The notes under the pieces: model-generated | Database searches by the model: none | What the model was told of the DNA's origin: nothing | Seen by the model: only the letters and a program-made list of their open reading frames with translations | NCBI RefSeq assembly: GCF_016599145.1 | Contig: NZ_JAENKO010000002.1 | Location: 148,032 to 212,031 of the forward strand | DNA length: 64,000 bases | Direction of reading: 5' to 3' | Origin: Tomitella cavernea | Lineage (GTDB): Bacteria; Actinomycetota; Actinomycetes; Mycobacteriales; Mycobacteriaceae | Translations under genes and position numbers: made by a program | Part shown: piece by piece, positions 30,798-39,611 of the stretch | How positions within the stretch are numbered: position 1 is the first letter of the stretch | How the letters are laid out: the number at the start of each line of letters is the position of its first letter

Positions 30798-30941
30798 GTG
30801 GCTGCTCCCGTCTGTGCGGCTGCTGTGACCGTGCTCGCCCCCAGACTGCCACGCGCACGCCCGCCGCCGCGCGGCCGCGGCGTCAACATGCCGTTCCATC
30901 GGGCCGTCGTACTCCGCCGGGCCGTTCCACCCCTGGAGCGT

Positions 30942-32252
30942 CTATTCCGCCGAACCGAACGACGGTGCGGGCGGGTTCCCGTCGAACAACGCCCGCACGA
31001 ACGGTGTGCTGTCCGGCAGCGACGCCGCCATGGTGCCGCTGTGGTCGGTGGGGTACGTCCGGAAGGTGAGCGGCTGTCCGTTGCGCCGCAGCGTCTCGGC
31101 GTAGATCAGCGTCGACGGCATGATGATGTCGGTGTCCTTGAGCCCCTGCCCGATGAAGAACGGCTGGCCGAAGCCGTCCTCCGGCATCTTCATGTAGTCG
31201 AACAGCACGCGGTGGAAATCCGGCAGCGACGACAGCGGCGCGGTGAACAGCGAGCCCAGGACGGTCCCGACCGCGGTCTCTTCGAAGTCGCCGAGGCATT
31301 GCACCTTCGCCTGGCCGAGCAGCGCGCGGCCCTGCTCGGTGAGCACGGAGGGAATGCCCAGCTCGGGGTGCGCGGTGTCGAGGCCCGCGAGGATGTAGAG
31401 GCCGTAGGCGGTCATGCCCTTCGGCAGTGCGATCGGCGGCATGCCGGGACCCGCGATCGCGACGATGTTCTCGATGTACGCTGGCACCCCGGTGCCGACC
31501 GCGCCCCGATAGTCGAGGTCCGGCCCGCCGTACTCGTCGGCGTAGCGCGCCGTCGTGATGGCCGCGCCGCCGCCCTGCGACTGGCCGATCACCACCCACT
31601 CGCGGGACAGGTCCGCCCCGGCGACGTTGCGCCCCGCCTTGACCATGTCGACGACGTTGTGCGCCTCGACCTTGCCGTCCAGGTAGGGCATTCCGCCGGG
31701 CGTGCCGAGGCCCGCGTAATCGGTGGCGACCACCGCATAGCCCTGGCCCATCCAGTGCGCCAGGTAGTCGAGGTCGCGCTGCGACCACCCGGTATCGGAC
31801 GGCGCGCAGGAGTCGCCGAGGCCTGTGGTGCCGTGCGCCCACGAGACCACCGGCCATCCGCCCTCCGGCGCCTGCCCCTCCGGTACATACACCGTGCCGG
31901 TGCTCGCCGCGGGCCCGTCGCCGGACGTCGATGTGCGGTACTCGAGCTTCCAGGCCCGCGCGGCGCCCGGGATCCACAGCGCACCGCCTGCGGCGGACGG
32001 GTCGATCTCGACGGGGGAGGACAGGAGCGTACCCGGCGCGAGCTGCGCGAGCGCCCCGGCCTGCGCCGCCGCCGGCGCAGGCGCCGGCGCGGCCGACACC
32101 GTGGGCGCCAGCGTGAGCGCACCGACCGCGACGAAGGCCGCACTCGCCGCCGCGAAGCTCCGACCGCGGCCGGCCGTCGCGCGGGTATGCGATGCCCGTC
32201 CACGGAATCGTGCCGTCAGGTCTCGTGCAACCACTGCTCGCCTCGCCTTCAT
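30942..32252 (-). CDS. Secreted lipase/esterase (LIP family)
   Basis: A 436-residue secreted alpha/beta hydrolase. The N terminus carries Arg-rich residues and a hydrophobic stretch (~32-55) ending in VSAAPA, a probable signal peptide cleavage area. The nucleophile elbow GQSQGG is near residue 203, and WAHGTTGLG near 140 is the oxyanion region; the late HSG near 410 may hold the catalytic His. This arrangement matches the secretory LIP lipases common in Mycobacteriales, which hydrolyse acylglycerols or esters outside the cell. It has its own TATAGT box 21 nt upstream, inside the short gap after the membrane-protein gene. Confidence 0.87.
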   Translation of the reverse strand: MKARRAVVARDLTARFRGRASHTRATAGRGRSFAAASAAFVAVGALTLAPTVSAAPAPAPAAAQAGALAQLAPGTLLSSPVEIDPSAAGGALWIPGAARAWKLEYRTSTSGDGPAASTGTVYVPEGQAPEGGWPVVSWAHGTTGLGDSCAPSDTGWSQRDLDYLAHWMGQGYAVVATDYAGLGTPGGMPYLDGKVEAHNVVDMVKAGRNVAGADLSREWVVIGQSQGGGAAITTARYADEYGGPDLDYRGAVGTGVPAYIENIVAIAGPGMPPIALPKGMTAYGLYILAGLDTAHPELGIPSVLTEQGRALLGQAKVQCLGDFEETAVGTVLGSLFTAPLSSLPDFHRVLFDYMKMPEDGFGQPFFIGQGLKDTDIIMPSTLIYAETLRRNGQPLTFRTYPTDHSGTMAASLPDSTPFVRALFDGNPPAPSFGSAE

Positions 32253-32272
32253 GCCGCTTCGGATCGTCGCAA

Positions 32273-32278
32273 ACTATA
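32273..32278 (-). promoter_or_regulatory. -10 box of the lipase gene
   Basis: Minus-strand TATAGT, one mismatch from consensus, 21-26 nt upstream of the lipase ATG. The predicted leader is about 15 nt. The -35 region falls in the 3' end of the membrane-protein gene and is poor. Confidence 0.45.
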
Positions 32279-32286
32279 CACCCGTC

Positions 32287-33909
32287 CTATGACGTGCCCC
32301 ACAGCATTCGCCGCGCCGCGCGGATCGCGATCAGCGCGTAGGCGATGGCGCAGGCGACCACCATGAGCACCATCGCCACACCGACCCCCGGCGACGCCCC
32401 GTCCGCGCCGGCCCCCGCCAGGGCGCCCCCGGGCAGCCCGCGCAATTGCGCCGACACCGTCTCCGACAGCGCTGCCGGGGCGGACGTGACGAACAGCAGC
32501 GCGGCCGCCGGCACCGCATGCCGTGCGCGGCATCGGGTGCCGGCACAACCGCCAGCCCAGGGGACCGGCGATTCCGCGGAACCGGGCCCCGCCGGCAGCT
32601 GCACGACGCACGACGACAGCAGATACGCGCCCCCGACCGCCGCCACCAGAAGCCGGAACACGACAAGCGTCTGCAGATCGCCGAACGTCACGACGCCGAG
32701 AACCCCCGGCACGGCCAACACTGCGAAGCCGAGCCCCGCCGAGGGCCACCGCACCCCCGCCACCGCGGCCGCGCCCCCGAGGACGACGAACGCGACGACC
32801 ACCGGCATCCCCAGGATCATCGTGCCGGCCGCCTCCGCCGCGAGCGGCGCCGCCACCACCGTCGTCGCCAGCGCCGCCGGCAAGATTCCGCCGTCACCGC
32901 CCAGCAGCAGGCCGCACAGCGCGAACAGCACCACGGTCAGCGCGAGCGCCGGCGCCATCGCGCCCCACCCGTCCGCCGACCGGGCGAGCCGGTACAGGCC
33001 GAATCCGCCCGCCACGAGCAACACCATCGCTCCGGACCGGGCCCCTGCGGCGCGGTCGACGCCCGAGATCTTCGTCGACCGAGGCGCGGTGGCGCCGGCC
33101 CGTCGCGTCGGCCGCAGAGCCTCCGCAAGCGCCGCGGCAATGATCAGGGCCCCGGCGACGGCGAGCGGCAGCCACCACGAGCCGGATTCCGGTGCCGCGC
33201 CATTGGACAGGAACGCGGACGACCCGCCGCTGAACGTATCCATCGCCCAGGTCACCGCGGCAGGCCGCGCGAGCACGCATGCCACCGCAGCGCCCCCGAC
33301 GAGCATGGGCAGCGCCCACCGCCGGCCGCTCGAGGCCTGTCCCGCCGCGCCGAGCAGGACTCCCGCGCCCACCGCGAGACCCACCGCCGTCGCCGCGCGT
33401 GCGCCGGGCGTGACGACGCCGCGGTCGGCCGCGAGCAGCACGGCGAGCAGGACGACGCCGGCGAGCGCCACCGACCAGGATGCGACGCGCCGGGGCACCG
33501 ACCTGGCGGGCTCGCCGCCCGAGCCGCCGCCTGCGGATCGTCGCTCTCCGAGTTCGAGCAGCGCGCAGACGCCCACCGCGACCAGAACTCCTATTCCGGG
33601 CGCCAGATGCTGCAGCCATTCCCAGGGCACGCGGACGATCCCGCCGTCGGCCCCGGGAACGCCGGAATCGACGAAGGCGAAGTTCACCCGCCTCGGTGCG
33701 TGCGGAAACTCGGCCCCCGCCAACACGAACCCGCCGAGCAGCGCGCTCGCCAGTGCCGCGCCCGCGGTCGTGCCGGTACGCAACGGGCCGTCGCCCGCGG
33801 CTCCGCCGCCGCCCGCAGCACCGCGTCCGTTCTGTCGCCGGGAATCCTGTTGCCCCCCAGAATCTTGCGGTTCGGCTCCGCCGTCGCCCACCGAATCATC
33901 CCCGTTCAC
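32287..33909 (-). CDS. Polytopic membrane protein of unknown function
   Basis: About 540 residues. After a hydrophilic Gly/Asp/Gln-rich N-terminal segment of ~45 residues there are roughly a dozen hydrophobic stretches rich in Ala, Val and Gly, and a short basic end (AIRAARRMLWGTS). A periplasmic-looking loop follows the first segment (AEFPHAPRRVNFAFVDSGVP). I recognise no family. The start is taken as the GTG at 33909 because a -10-like TACCGT ends 7 nt before it on the minus strand; a TTG at 33984 is also in frame. It may share transcription with the methyltransferase upstream. Confidence 0.7.
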   Translation of the reverse strand: MNGDDSVGDGGAEPQDSGGQQDSRRQNGRGAAGGGGAAGDGPLRTGTTAGAALASALLGGFVLAGAEFPHAPRRVNFAFVDSGVPGADGGIVRVPWEWLQHLAPGIGVLVAVGVCALLELGERRSAGGGSGGEPARSVPRRVASWSVALAGVVLLAVLLAADRGVVTPGARAATAVGLAVGAGVLLGAAGQASSGRRWALPMLVGGAAVACVLARPAAVTWAMDTFSGGSSAFLSNGAAPESGSWWLPLAVAGALIIAAALAEALRPTRRAGATAPRSTKISGVDRAAGARSGAMVLLVAGGFGLYRLARSADGWGAMAPALALTVVLFALCGLLLGGDGGILPAALATTVVAAPLAAEAAGTMILGMPVVVAFVVLGGAAAVAGVRWPSAGLGFAVLAVPGVLGVVTFGDLQTLVVFRLLVAAVGGAYLLSSCVVQLPAGPGSAESPVPWAGGCAGTRCRARHAVPAAALLFVTSAPAALSETVSAQLRGLPGGALAGAGADGASPGVGVAMVLMVVACAIAYALIAIRAARRMLWGTS

Positions 33910-33911
33910 AG

Positions 33912-33926
33912 CCGCTACGGTAGCGG
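33912..33926 (-). promoter_or_regulatory. Inverted repeat with embedded -10 box
   Basis: Arms CCGCTAC and GTAGCGG around one base. The minus-strand TACCGT (33922-33917) lies within it, 7 nt before the GTG at 33909, fitting a leaderless start of the membrane-protein gene. The repeat could also be an operator. Confidence 0.4.
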
Positions 33927-33996
33927 ACCCGGGCGCCGCGGCGGCGCACTTCCGCAGGCACCGCCCGATGCCCGCAGGGGTCAAAGGAGCGGCCGG

Positions 33997-34869
33997 TCAG
34001 CGGGCGCGGGCGGTCACCAGCCACGCCGCCGCGCCCAGGTGGACGCCGCCATCGCCGGCGTGCTCGGCCAACTGCTCGCGGATGCGCGCAGTCACCTCGT
34101 CGACCTCCGCGGTCGGCTGCCGCGCGAGCAGCCGCCTGGCCATCGGCCCTGCGAGGTAGTGCGCGAGAACTTGGTCGACGTCGTCGCCGACGCGCAGTTG
34201 CTGCTCGATCGGCGCGCACTCGACATCACCGAATCCGGCGTCGGCGAGCAGCGCGCGGACATCGTCGGGCTCGGCCATGCTGAACGGCGGCTGGGGGGTG
34301 TCCCGGGGCAGCGCGTCGGGGAACGCGGTGACGATGGCGCGCATCGGCAACGAGATGTGCGGGTTGCGACGGGCGGACTGCCAGCACACGAAGGCCAGGA
34401 TACCGTCTGGTCGCAGGGCGTGTGCGAACGCGCGGAACGCGGTGGGCGGGTCGTCGAAGAACATCACGCCGAAGCGGCTGATCACGGCGTCGAACGTGGC
34501 CGGCGCGAAGGGGTGCGCCTGTGCGTCGCCCTGCACGAAATCCACGCCCTCGATCCCCTGTGCCACCGCCAGTTCCCGCCCGCGGGCGAGCATCGCCGAG
34601 GACAGATCGAGCCCCACCACGGGGGCCGCCCCGCGCTCGGCGGCCGCCCGCGTGGTGGCCCCGCAGCCGCATCCCACGTCCAGCACCGCGGTGCCAGCCT
34701 CGACCCCGGCCGCATCGAGCAGGGGCGCGACGAACGGCCGCAGTACCGCGTCCTGGTGCTCCTGCTCACGCACCCAGAACGCGCCGTGCTCACCGTCCCA
34801 GTCCAGAGCTCCCGCCGGTCCCGCTGCCCCTGCAGCGCCGGTTCCTGCATCGTCGTCCATGTCGCGCAT
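33997..34869 (-). CDS. Class I SAM-dependent methyltransferase
   Basis: A 290-residue protein with a typical class I fold: motif I VLDVGCGCGATTR near residue 65, an acidic motif II in VVGLDLSSAML near 88, and the post-I/IV region GDAQAHPFAPATFDAVISRFG near 115-135. The small-molecule substrate cannot be told from the sequence; the UbiE/Methyltransf_11 group it belongs to covers many. The ATG at 34869 has a GGGAGG site. It lies 92 nt downstream of the double acyl-CoA dehydrogenase on the same strand and might be co-transcribed. Confidence 0.85.
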   Translation of the reverse strand: MRDMDDDAGTGAAGAAGPAGALDWDGEHGAFWVREQEHQDAVLRPFVAPLLDAAGVEAGTAVLDVGCGCGATTRAAAERGAAPVVGLDLSSAMLARGRELAVAQGIEGVDFVQGDAQAHPFAPATFDAVISRFGVMFFDDPPTAFRAFAHALRPDGILAFVCWQSARRNPHISLPMRAIVTAFPDALPRDTPQPPFSMAEPDDVRALLADAGFGDVECAPIEQQLRVGDDVDQVLAHYLAGPMARRLLARQPTAEVDEVTARIREQLAEHAGDGGVHLGAAAWLVTARAR

Positions 34870-34961
34870 CCCGCCTCCCGTCTCGGCCCGATGCACCCAT
34901 GATCGCCGAAAGCCGCGCAGTCCGTTGGCCTGCCGCGCGATCCCTTCGCGTGGCAAGGCCG

Positions 34962-37235
34962 TCAGTCCCGCGGCAGGCCCAGCATCCGTTCGGCGATCAC
35001 ATTGAGCTGCACCTCGGTGGTGCCGCCGTAAATGGTGGTGGCCCGCCCGGCGATGAGCTGCTCGATCGCCTTGTCGCTGGGCATGCCCGGCACCGCCACC
35101 GCTCCGGCCGGGCCGAGCTGCGCCACCACGTATTCGGCGATCGACTGGCCCAGCCCCATCGCCAGCAGCTTGCCCACGCTCGACGTGGTGCTCACGTCCG
35201 CGCCGGAGAGCTGGCCCAGTACCGTGCGCACGCCGAGCAGGTCCACCGCCTGACTCTCCGCCACCAGCTCGCCGAGCTGGTGGCGGCCCACCGGGGTGAG
35301 CGCCCGGCCGCGCGCGAAGGCCAGCAGGTCAGCGTCGGTGGCGTAGGCCTCCATCTTCTGGCTCAACGCCACACGCTCGCCTGCGAGGGTCGTGCGTGCG
35401 ACGTGCCAGCCGTCGTCCACCGCCCCCACCACGTCCGAGTCCGGAATGAACACGCGGTCCAAGAACACCTCGTTGAACAGCGCGGAACCGGTCATCTCGC
35501 GCAGCGGCCGCACCGTCACCCCGGGAGCGGACATGTCGAGCACGAAGTAGGTGATGCCCTCGTGCTTGGGCGCCTCCGGGTTCGTCCGTGCGATGAGCAT
35601 GGCCCACTGTGCGAGCTGGGCGACGGTGGTCCAGATCTTCTGGCCGGTGATCTCCCAGCCGCCGTCGACGCGCACGGCCCGGGTGGTCAGGGACGCCAGG
35701 TCGGAACCGGCACCCGGTTCACTGAACAGCTGGCACCACACCACCTCCCCGCGCAGCGTGGGAACGACGAGTTCGCGCTTCTGCCGCTCGGTGCCGTGCG
35801 CGACGATCGCCTGGACGGCCCAGCCGCCCATGAGCAGCTGCGGCATGGCGATGCCCGCCGTGCCGATATCCTCGGAGATGACGATCTGCTCAAGGGGCCC
35901 CGCCCCACGCCCGTACGGCCGCGGCAGGTGCGGCTGCACCCAGCCGCCGTCGCCGAGCGCGACCAGCTGCTCATCCTCGTCCGCTATCGCCGCGATGTCC
36001 CGCAGCGCGTCCGCGATGGGCCCGCGCAGCGCGTCGGCCTCCTCCGGAAGTTCGAGCGCGCACTCGCGGCGGGCGCCGGCGAGCGCGGCGGCCGCCACCC
36101 GGCCCGCGCGCTCCTCCCTGGTGCCCAGGACGGCGCGGATCGCCAGCGCCCGCCGATAGTACAGGTGCGCGTCGTGCTCCCAGGTGAAGCCGATGCCCCC
36201 GTGGACTTGGATGCACTGCTGCGCCACCTCCACCGCCGCGTCGGGCACCACAGTGGCGGCGATATCGGCGGCCAGCGCAGCATCGCCGTCGTCCGCGTCC
36301 AGCGCGCGGGCGGCGTCCCACAGCGTCGCCCGCGCCTTCTCCAGTGCGATGCCCATCCGTGCACAGGCGTGCTTGACCGCCTGAAACCCGCCGATGGGGC
36401 GCCCGAACTGCTCGCGTGTCTTCGCATACTCCGCTGCCGTGGACACGCACCAGGACAGCACGCCCAGCGCCTCGGCCCCGAGCAGGACCGTCGCGATGGC
36501 GCGCACACGATCGGATTCCAGCGCCGCCAGCACCCGGGACTCCGGCACCCGCAGCCCGGTCGCCTCGATCCGCGCCGACCGGCGCAGCAGGTCCACCCCG
36601 TCCTGCTCGGTCCGTCGCAGCTGCGGGCCGTCGACCGCGACCCACACAGCTTCCGTGGCCCCGCCGGCCCCCTCGCCACCGTCCCCCTCGACCACCGTCA
36701 CGGGCACGACCACCACGTCCGCCGCCGCGGCGCCCAGCACCGCGTCGAGGACACCGTCCAGCACCAGCCCGTCCGCGTCGCGGCGGCCCGTGATCCCCGC
36801 GGCCCCCGCGACGGCGGGCCCCAGTGCCACCGCACCGGTCCGCCCGCCGGAGATCAGGCCCGGCAGCAGGTCGATCCCCGCCTTGTCGTCCGCCGCGGCG
36901 AGTACCGCCGACGCGAGCACCGTCGGGACGTACGGCCCCGGCGCGACGGTGCGCCCGAGCGCCTCGAGCGCCACTGCGGCGGTGAGCAGCCCGCCCCCGG
37001 AACCTCCCTGTTCCTCGGGCACGTGCAGTCCCAACAGGTCCTGCGCGGACAGGTCCGGCCAGTACCACGGGAACTTCTCCTCGGCGGGCGCCGCGAGCGC
37101 CGCCCGCACCCCGTCGGCGGTGATGACGCGCTCGGTGAAGGCGCGCACCGATTCCGCGAGGGCTGTGTGCTCCTCGGTGAGACCGAGCCCCAGCTCGTAT
37201 GCGGCGCGGCGGCGTTCGGCGGCCATGGCGCTCAC
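34962..37235 (-). CDS. Double-length acyl-CoA dehydrogenase (FadE34-like)
   Basis: A 757-residue protein made of two consecutive acyl-CoA dehydrogenase domains. The first half (~1-370) starts LTEEHTALAESVRAFTERV and includes VHGGIGFTWEHDAHLYYRRA near 345; the second (~390-757) has QLFSEPGAGSDLASLTTRA near 505 and the C-terminal AERMLGLPRD. In Mycobacteriales this tandem layout is known from FadE34-type enzymes that act on CoA esters of steroid side chains. Only the second half has an evident FAD/substrate motif of the EPGAGSD type, so the first domain may be largely structural. The GTG start overlaps the SDR stop (GTGA). Confidence 0.88.
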   Translation of the reverse strand: MSAMAAERRRAAYELGLGLTEEHTALAESVRAFTERVITADGVRAALAAPAEEKFPWYWPDLSAQDLLGLHVPEEQGGSGGGLLTAAVALEALGRTVAPGPYVPTVLASAVLAAADDKAGIDLLPGLISGGRTGAVALGPAVAGAAGITGRRDADGLVLDGVLDAVLGAAAADVVVVPVTVVEGDGGEGAGGATEAVWVAVDGPQLRRTEQDGVDLLRRSARIEATGLRVPESRVLAALESDRVRAIATVLLGAEALGVLSWCVSTAAEYAKTREQFGRPIGGFQAVKHACARMGIALEKARATLWDAARALDADDGDAALAADIAATVVPDAAVEVAQQCIQVHGGIGFTWEHDAHLYYRRALAIRAVLGTREERAGRVAAAALAGARRECALELPEEADALRGPIADALRDIAAIADEDEQLVALGDGGWVQPHLPRPYGRGAGPLEQIVISEDIGTAGIAMPQLLMGGWAVQAIVAHGTERQKRELVVPTLRGEVVWCQLFSEPGAGSDLASLTTRAVRVDGGWEITGQKIWTTVAQLAQWAMLIARTNPEAPKHEGITYFVLDMSAPGVTVRPLREMTGSALFNEVFLDRVFIPDSDVVGAVDDGWHVARTTLAGERVALSQKMEAYATDADLLAFARGRALTPVGRHQLGELVAESQAVDLLGVRTVLGQLSGADVSTTSSVGKLLAMGLGQSIAEYVVAQLGPAGAVAVPGMPSDKAIEQLIAGRATTIYGGTTEVQLNVIAERMLGLPRD

Positions 37236-38101
37236 CCGAGCCTTGCCGCGAGGTCATCGAGCTCCCAGGGGCCGTCCGCCTCGATGGTCGAGACGTCGTG
37301 CCATCCCGCGAGCTCCGAGATCGCGCCGCCCTGCACCGCGAACACCTTGCCGGTGAGCGAGCATTTCTGCGACGCCAGGTGCGCGACGACGGGGGAGATG
37401 TTCGCGGGGCTGAACGCGTCGAACTCCCCGGCGGGCACCTCCTGGGCGAACAACGCGCCCATGCCCGGCGTCGCCAGCGTCAGCCGCGTGCGTGCGATGG
37501 GCGCGATGGCGTTGACGCGCACCCCGTAGCGGTCCAGCTCGTCCGCCGCCACCAGTGTGAGTGCGGCGATGCCGGCCTTGGCAGCGCCGTAGTTGGCCTG
37601 GCCCGCGTTCGGCATGAACGTCCCCGAGGCGGAGGCGGTGTTGACGACCGCCGCGTCCACCGGCTCGCCCGCCTTGGTCTGCGCCTTCCAGTACGCGGCC
37701 GCGTGGTGCAGCATGCCCGCGTGCCCCTTGAGATGCACCGCCAGCACCGCGTCCCACTGGTTTTCGTCCATGCCCGCGATGAACGCGTCGCGCAGGATGC
37801 CCGCGTTGTTGACGAGGATGTCGAGCCGGCCGAACTCGTCGACCGCCTGGTCGACGGTGGCCGACGCGTCGGCCCACGAGGCGACGCTGCCGATGTTCGC
37901 CACGGCCTCCCCGCCCGCCGCGCGGATTTCGTCGACCACCTGCTGGGCCGGCCCCGCGTCGGCCCCCGAGCCGTCGTTGGCGCCGCCGACGTCGTTGACG
38001 ACGACCCGCGCCCCCTCACGGGCGAAGAGCAGCGCGTGTTCGCGGCCGATGCCGCGCCCCGCGCCGGTGATGACCGCTACGCGTCCGTCCAGGATTCCCA
38101 T
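37232..38101 (-). CDS. SDR-family (3R)-hydroxyacyl-CoA dehydrogenase-like protein
   Basis: Short-chain dehydrogenase of 289 residues. The NAD(P) loop is ITGAGRGIGREHALLFA (~residue 11), followed by VVVNDVGG with an Asp that favours NAD, NNAG near 100, catalytic Ser in NTASASGTF near 160 and YGAAKAG (Tyr/Lys) near 173. The N-terminal half closely resembles the dehydrogenase part of multifunctional enzyme type 2, so it probably oxidises the 3-hydroxyacyl-CoA made by the adjacent MaoC-like hydratase. The ATG at 38101 has an AAGGGAGA site. Its stop overlaps the start of the dehydrogenase gene. Confidence 0.88.
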   Translation of the reverse strand: MGILDGRVAVITGAGRGIGREHALLFAREGARVVVNDVGGANDGSGADAGPAQQVVDEIRAAGGEAVANIGSVASWADASATVDQAVDEFGRLDILVNNAGILRDAFIAGMDENQWDAVLAVHLKGHAGMLHHAAAYWKAQTKAGEPVDAAVVNTASASGTFMPNAGQANYGAAKAGIAALTLVAADELDRYGVRVNAIAPIARTRLTLATPGMGALFAQEVPAGEFDAFSPANISPVVAHLASQKCSLTGKVFAVQGGAISELAGWHDVSTIEADGPWELDDLAARLG

Positions 38102-38163
38102 ATGCAGCTCTCCCTTGCGATGTCGTGGTGGATGGCGGCGCCCGCCATGATCGGGCACGCCGG

Positions 38164-39084
38164 TCAGGCGTCGGCGATGACGGCGAGCCCGTCGGTGATG
38201 ACCGTCGCCTCGGGCGCGTCCGCACCGCCCGGGACGACGGTCTCGTACGAATAGGCGGTCTCGCCGGCACCTGCGAGGCCCGGTGCAGCACGCCAGAACC
38301 GGGTGTCGATGGTCTGCCCGGGAAGCACCGGGCGCGCGAACCGCACGGCCAGCCGCCGCAGCCGCGCGGTGTCGGCGCCGGCGAGTTCGGTGAGCGCGGC
38401 CCACGAGGTGAACGCCATCGTGCACAGGCCGTGATTGATGATTCCCGGAAGGCCCGCCATCTGCGCGATCTCGTCGTCGAGGTGGATCGGCATCGGGTCG
38501 CCGGAGGCCGGTGAGTACCGGAAGGTCTGGTCCTCGTCGATGCGCTGGCGCACCTCCGCCGCCGGCGCGGCGGCGCGCAGCGCCGGGTCGAGCGGGTGCG
38601 GCGGGGCCTGTTCCCCCTCCCCCGGGCCCGCGTCGACACCGCGAAAGAACGCGGTGAGCCACTGCTCGCCCACGAGTTCCCCGGACTCGGTGCGTGTCTC
38701 GGCGTGCACGGCCACGCTGGACCCGCTTCCCCTGCCCGCGTAGCCGACGGGGCGGGCCCGCGCGACGAGCGTGTCACCGGGGACGATGGGCCGGTGGAAC
38801 CGGAAGTCCTGCTCTCCGTGGACCAACTTCATCAGCAGTTCCGGCGGCGCCACCGACAGCGCGGCCGGCGCCATCGACAGGAACACCGGTACCACTGCGA
38901 ACACCGGCGGGGCGACGCGTCCCGCCCGGTGCGCGTCGATGGGATCGTTGGTTGCGGCGGCGTACTCGGTGATGCGCTCGGCCGTCACCTCGAAGCGTTC
39001 CGGGTCCGTCCACACCCCCAGCCCTGCGCCGTCGAACGCGACAGGCTCGGCGGGGCGCGCTGCCCGCGTGTCCGATGAGGTCAC
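38164..39084 (-). CDS. MaoC-like enoyl-CoA hydratase, double hot-dog
   Basis: A 306-residue protein with two hot-dog halves. The N-terminal half contains TEYAAATNDPIDAHRAG (~38-54) and the C-terminal half has the hydratase-2 motif YSPASGDPMPIHLDDEIA near residue 195, with the catalytic-type Asp and His, followed by INHGLCTMAF. Such enzymes hydrate trans-2-enoyl-CoA to (3R)-hydroxyacyl-CoA, which fits the SDR downstream. The GTG start follows a GAGGCGGGG purine stretch and lies 9 nt after the SRPBCC stop. Confidence 0.87.
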   Translation of the reverse strand: MTSSDTRAARPAEPVAFDGAGLGVWTDPERFEVTAERITEYAAATNDPIDAHRAGRVAPPVFAVVPVFLSMAPAALSVAPPELLMKLVHGEQDFRFHRPIVPGDTLVARARPVGYAGRGSGSSVAVHAETRTESGELVGEQWLTAFFRGVDAGPGEGEQAPPHPLDPALRAAAPAAEVRQRIDEDQTFRYSPASGDPMPIHLDDEIAQMAGLPGIINHGLCTMAFTSWAALTELAGADTARLRRLAVRFARPVLPGQTIDTRFWRAAPGLAGAGETAYSYETVVPGGADAPEATVITDGLAVIADA

Positions 39085-39093
39085 TGCCCCGCC

Positions 39094-39525
39094 TCAGCCG
39101 AAGATCTCGGCGAAACGTGCCAGCGACGCCTCGAGGTCGCCCTTGGCGTTCTTCGCCACCGACTTGCCGATGGGCCCGACGATCATGGTGCCGGTGAACG
39201 ACGCGTCGATCACGGCGCGGGAACCCTCGCCGTCCGGCTGGACCTGCAGCGTGAACTGCACCTTCACCCCTGCCATGCCGGTGCCCTCGATGGTGACGGA
39301 CTGCGGGACGGTCACCTCGGTGACGGTCCACTCGATCTTGTTGGCCATGCCCATGACCGAGACGACCTCGGTGAACTGCGCGCCCACCGCCACCTCGGCG
39401 GGCAACTCGCTCTTCCACGACTGATGGATGGTCAGCCACTCCTCCCACCGGGAGAGATCCGAGAGCGCGTCCCAGGTCTTCTCCGGCGCGGTGGGCAGGG
39501 GCGCGGAGACGGATACCGATGCCAT
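39094..39525 (-). CDS. SRPBCC-family protein (START-like)
   Basis: A 143-residue START/polyketide-cyclase-fold protein with a hydrophobic ligand cavity. It begins ASVSVSAPLPTAPEKTWDAL and has the DLSRWEEWLTIHQSW segment characteristic of the group. The family binds lipids or acts as a cyclase/aromatase; here a role in handling a hydrophobic acyl intermediate is only a guess from its place in the beta-oxidation operon. The ATG has a GAAGGAG site. Confidence 0.85.
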   Translation of the reverse strand: MASVSVSAPLPTAPEKTWDALSDLSRWEEWLTIHQSWKSELPAEVAVGAQFTEVVSVMGMANKIEWTVTEVTVPQSVTIEGTGMAGVKVQFTLQVQPDGEGSRAVIDASFTGTMIVGPIGKSVAKNAKGDLEASLARFAEIFG

Positions 39526-39611
39526 TGGTGAAGCTCCTTCGCTGTGCGTGCTGTTTCCGGTGTGCTGATCTTCGGTGTGCTGCTGATTCCGGCGCGGTGC
39601 GCCGCGCGCCT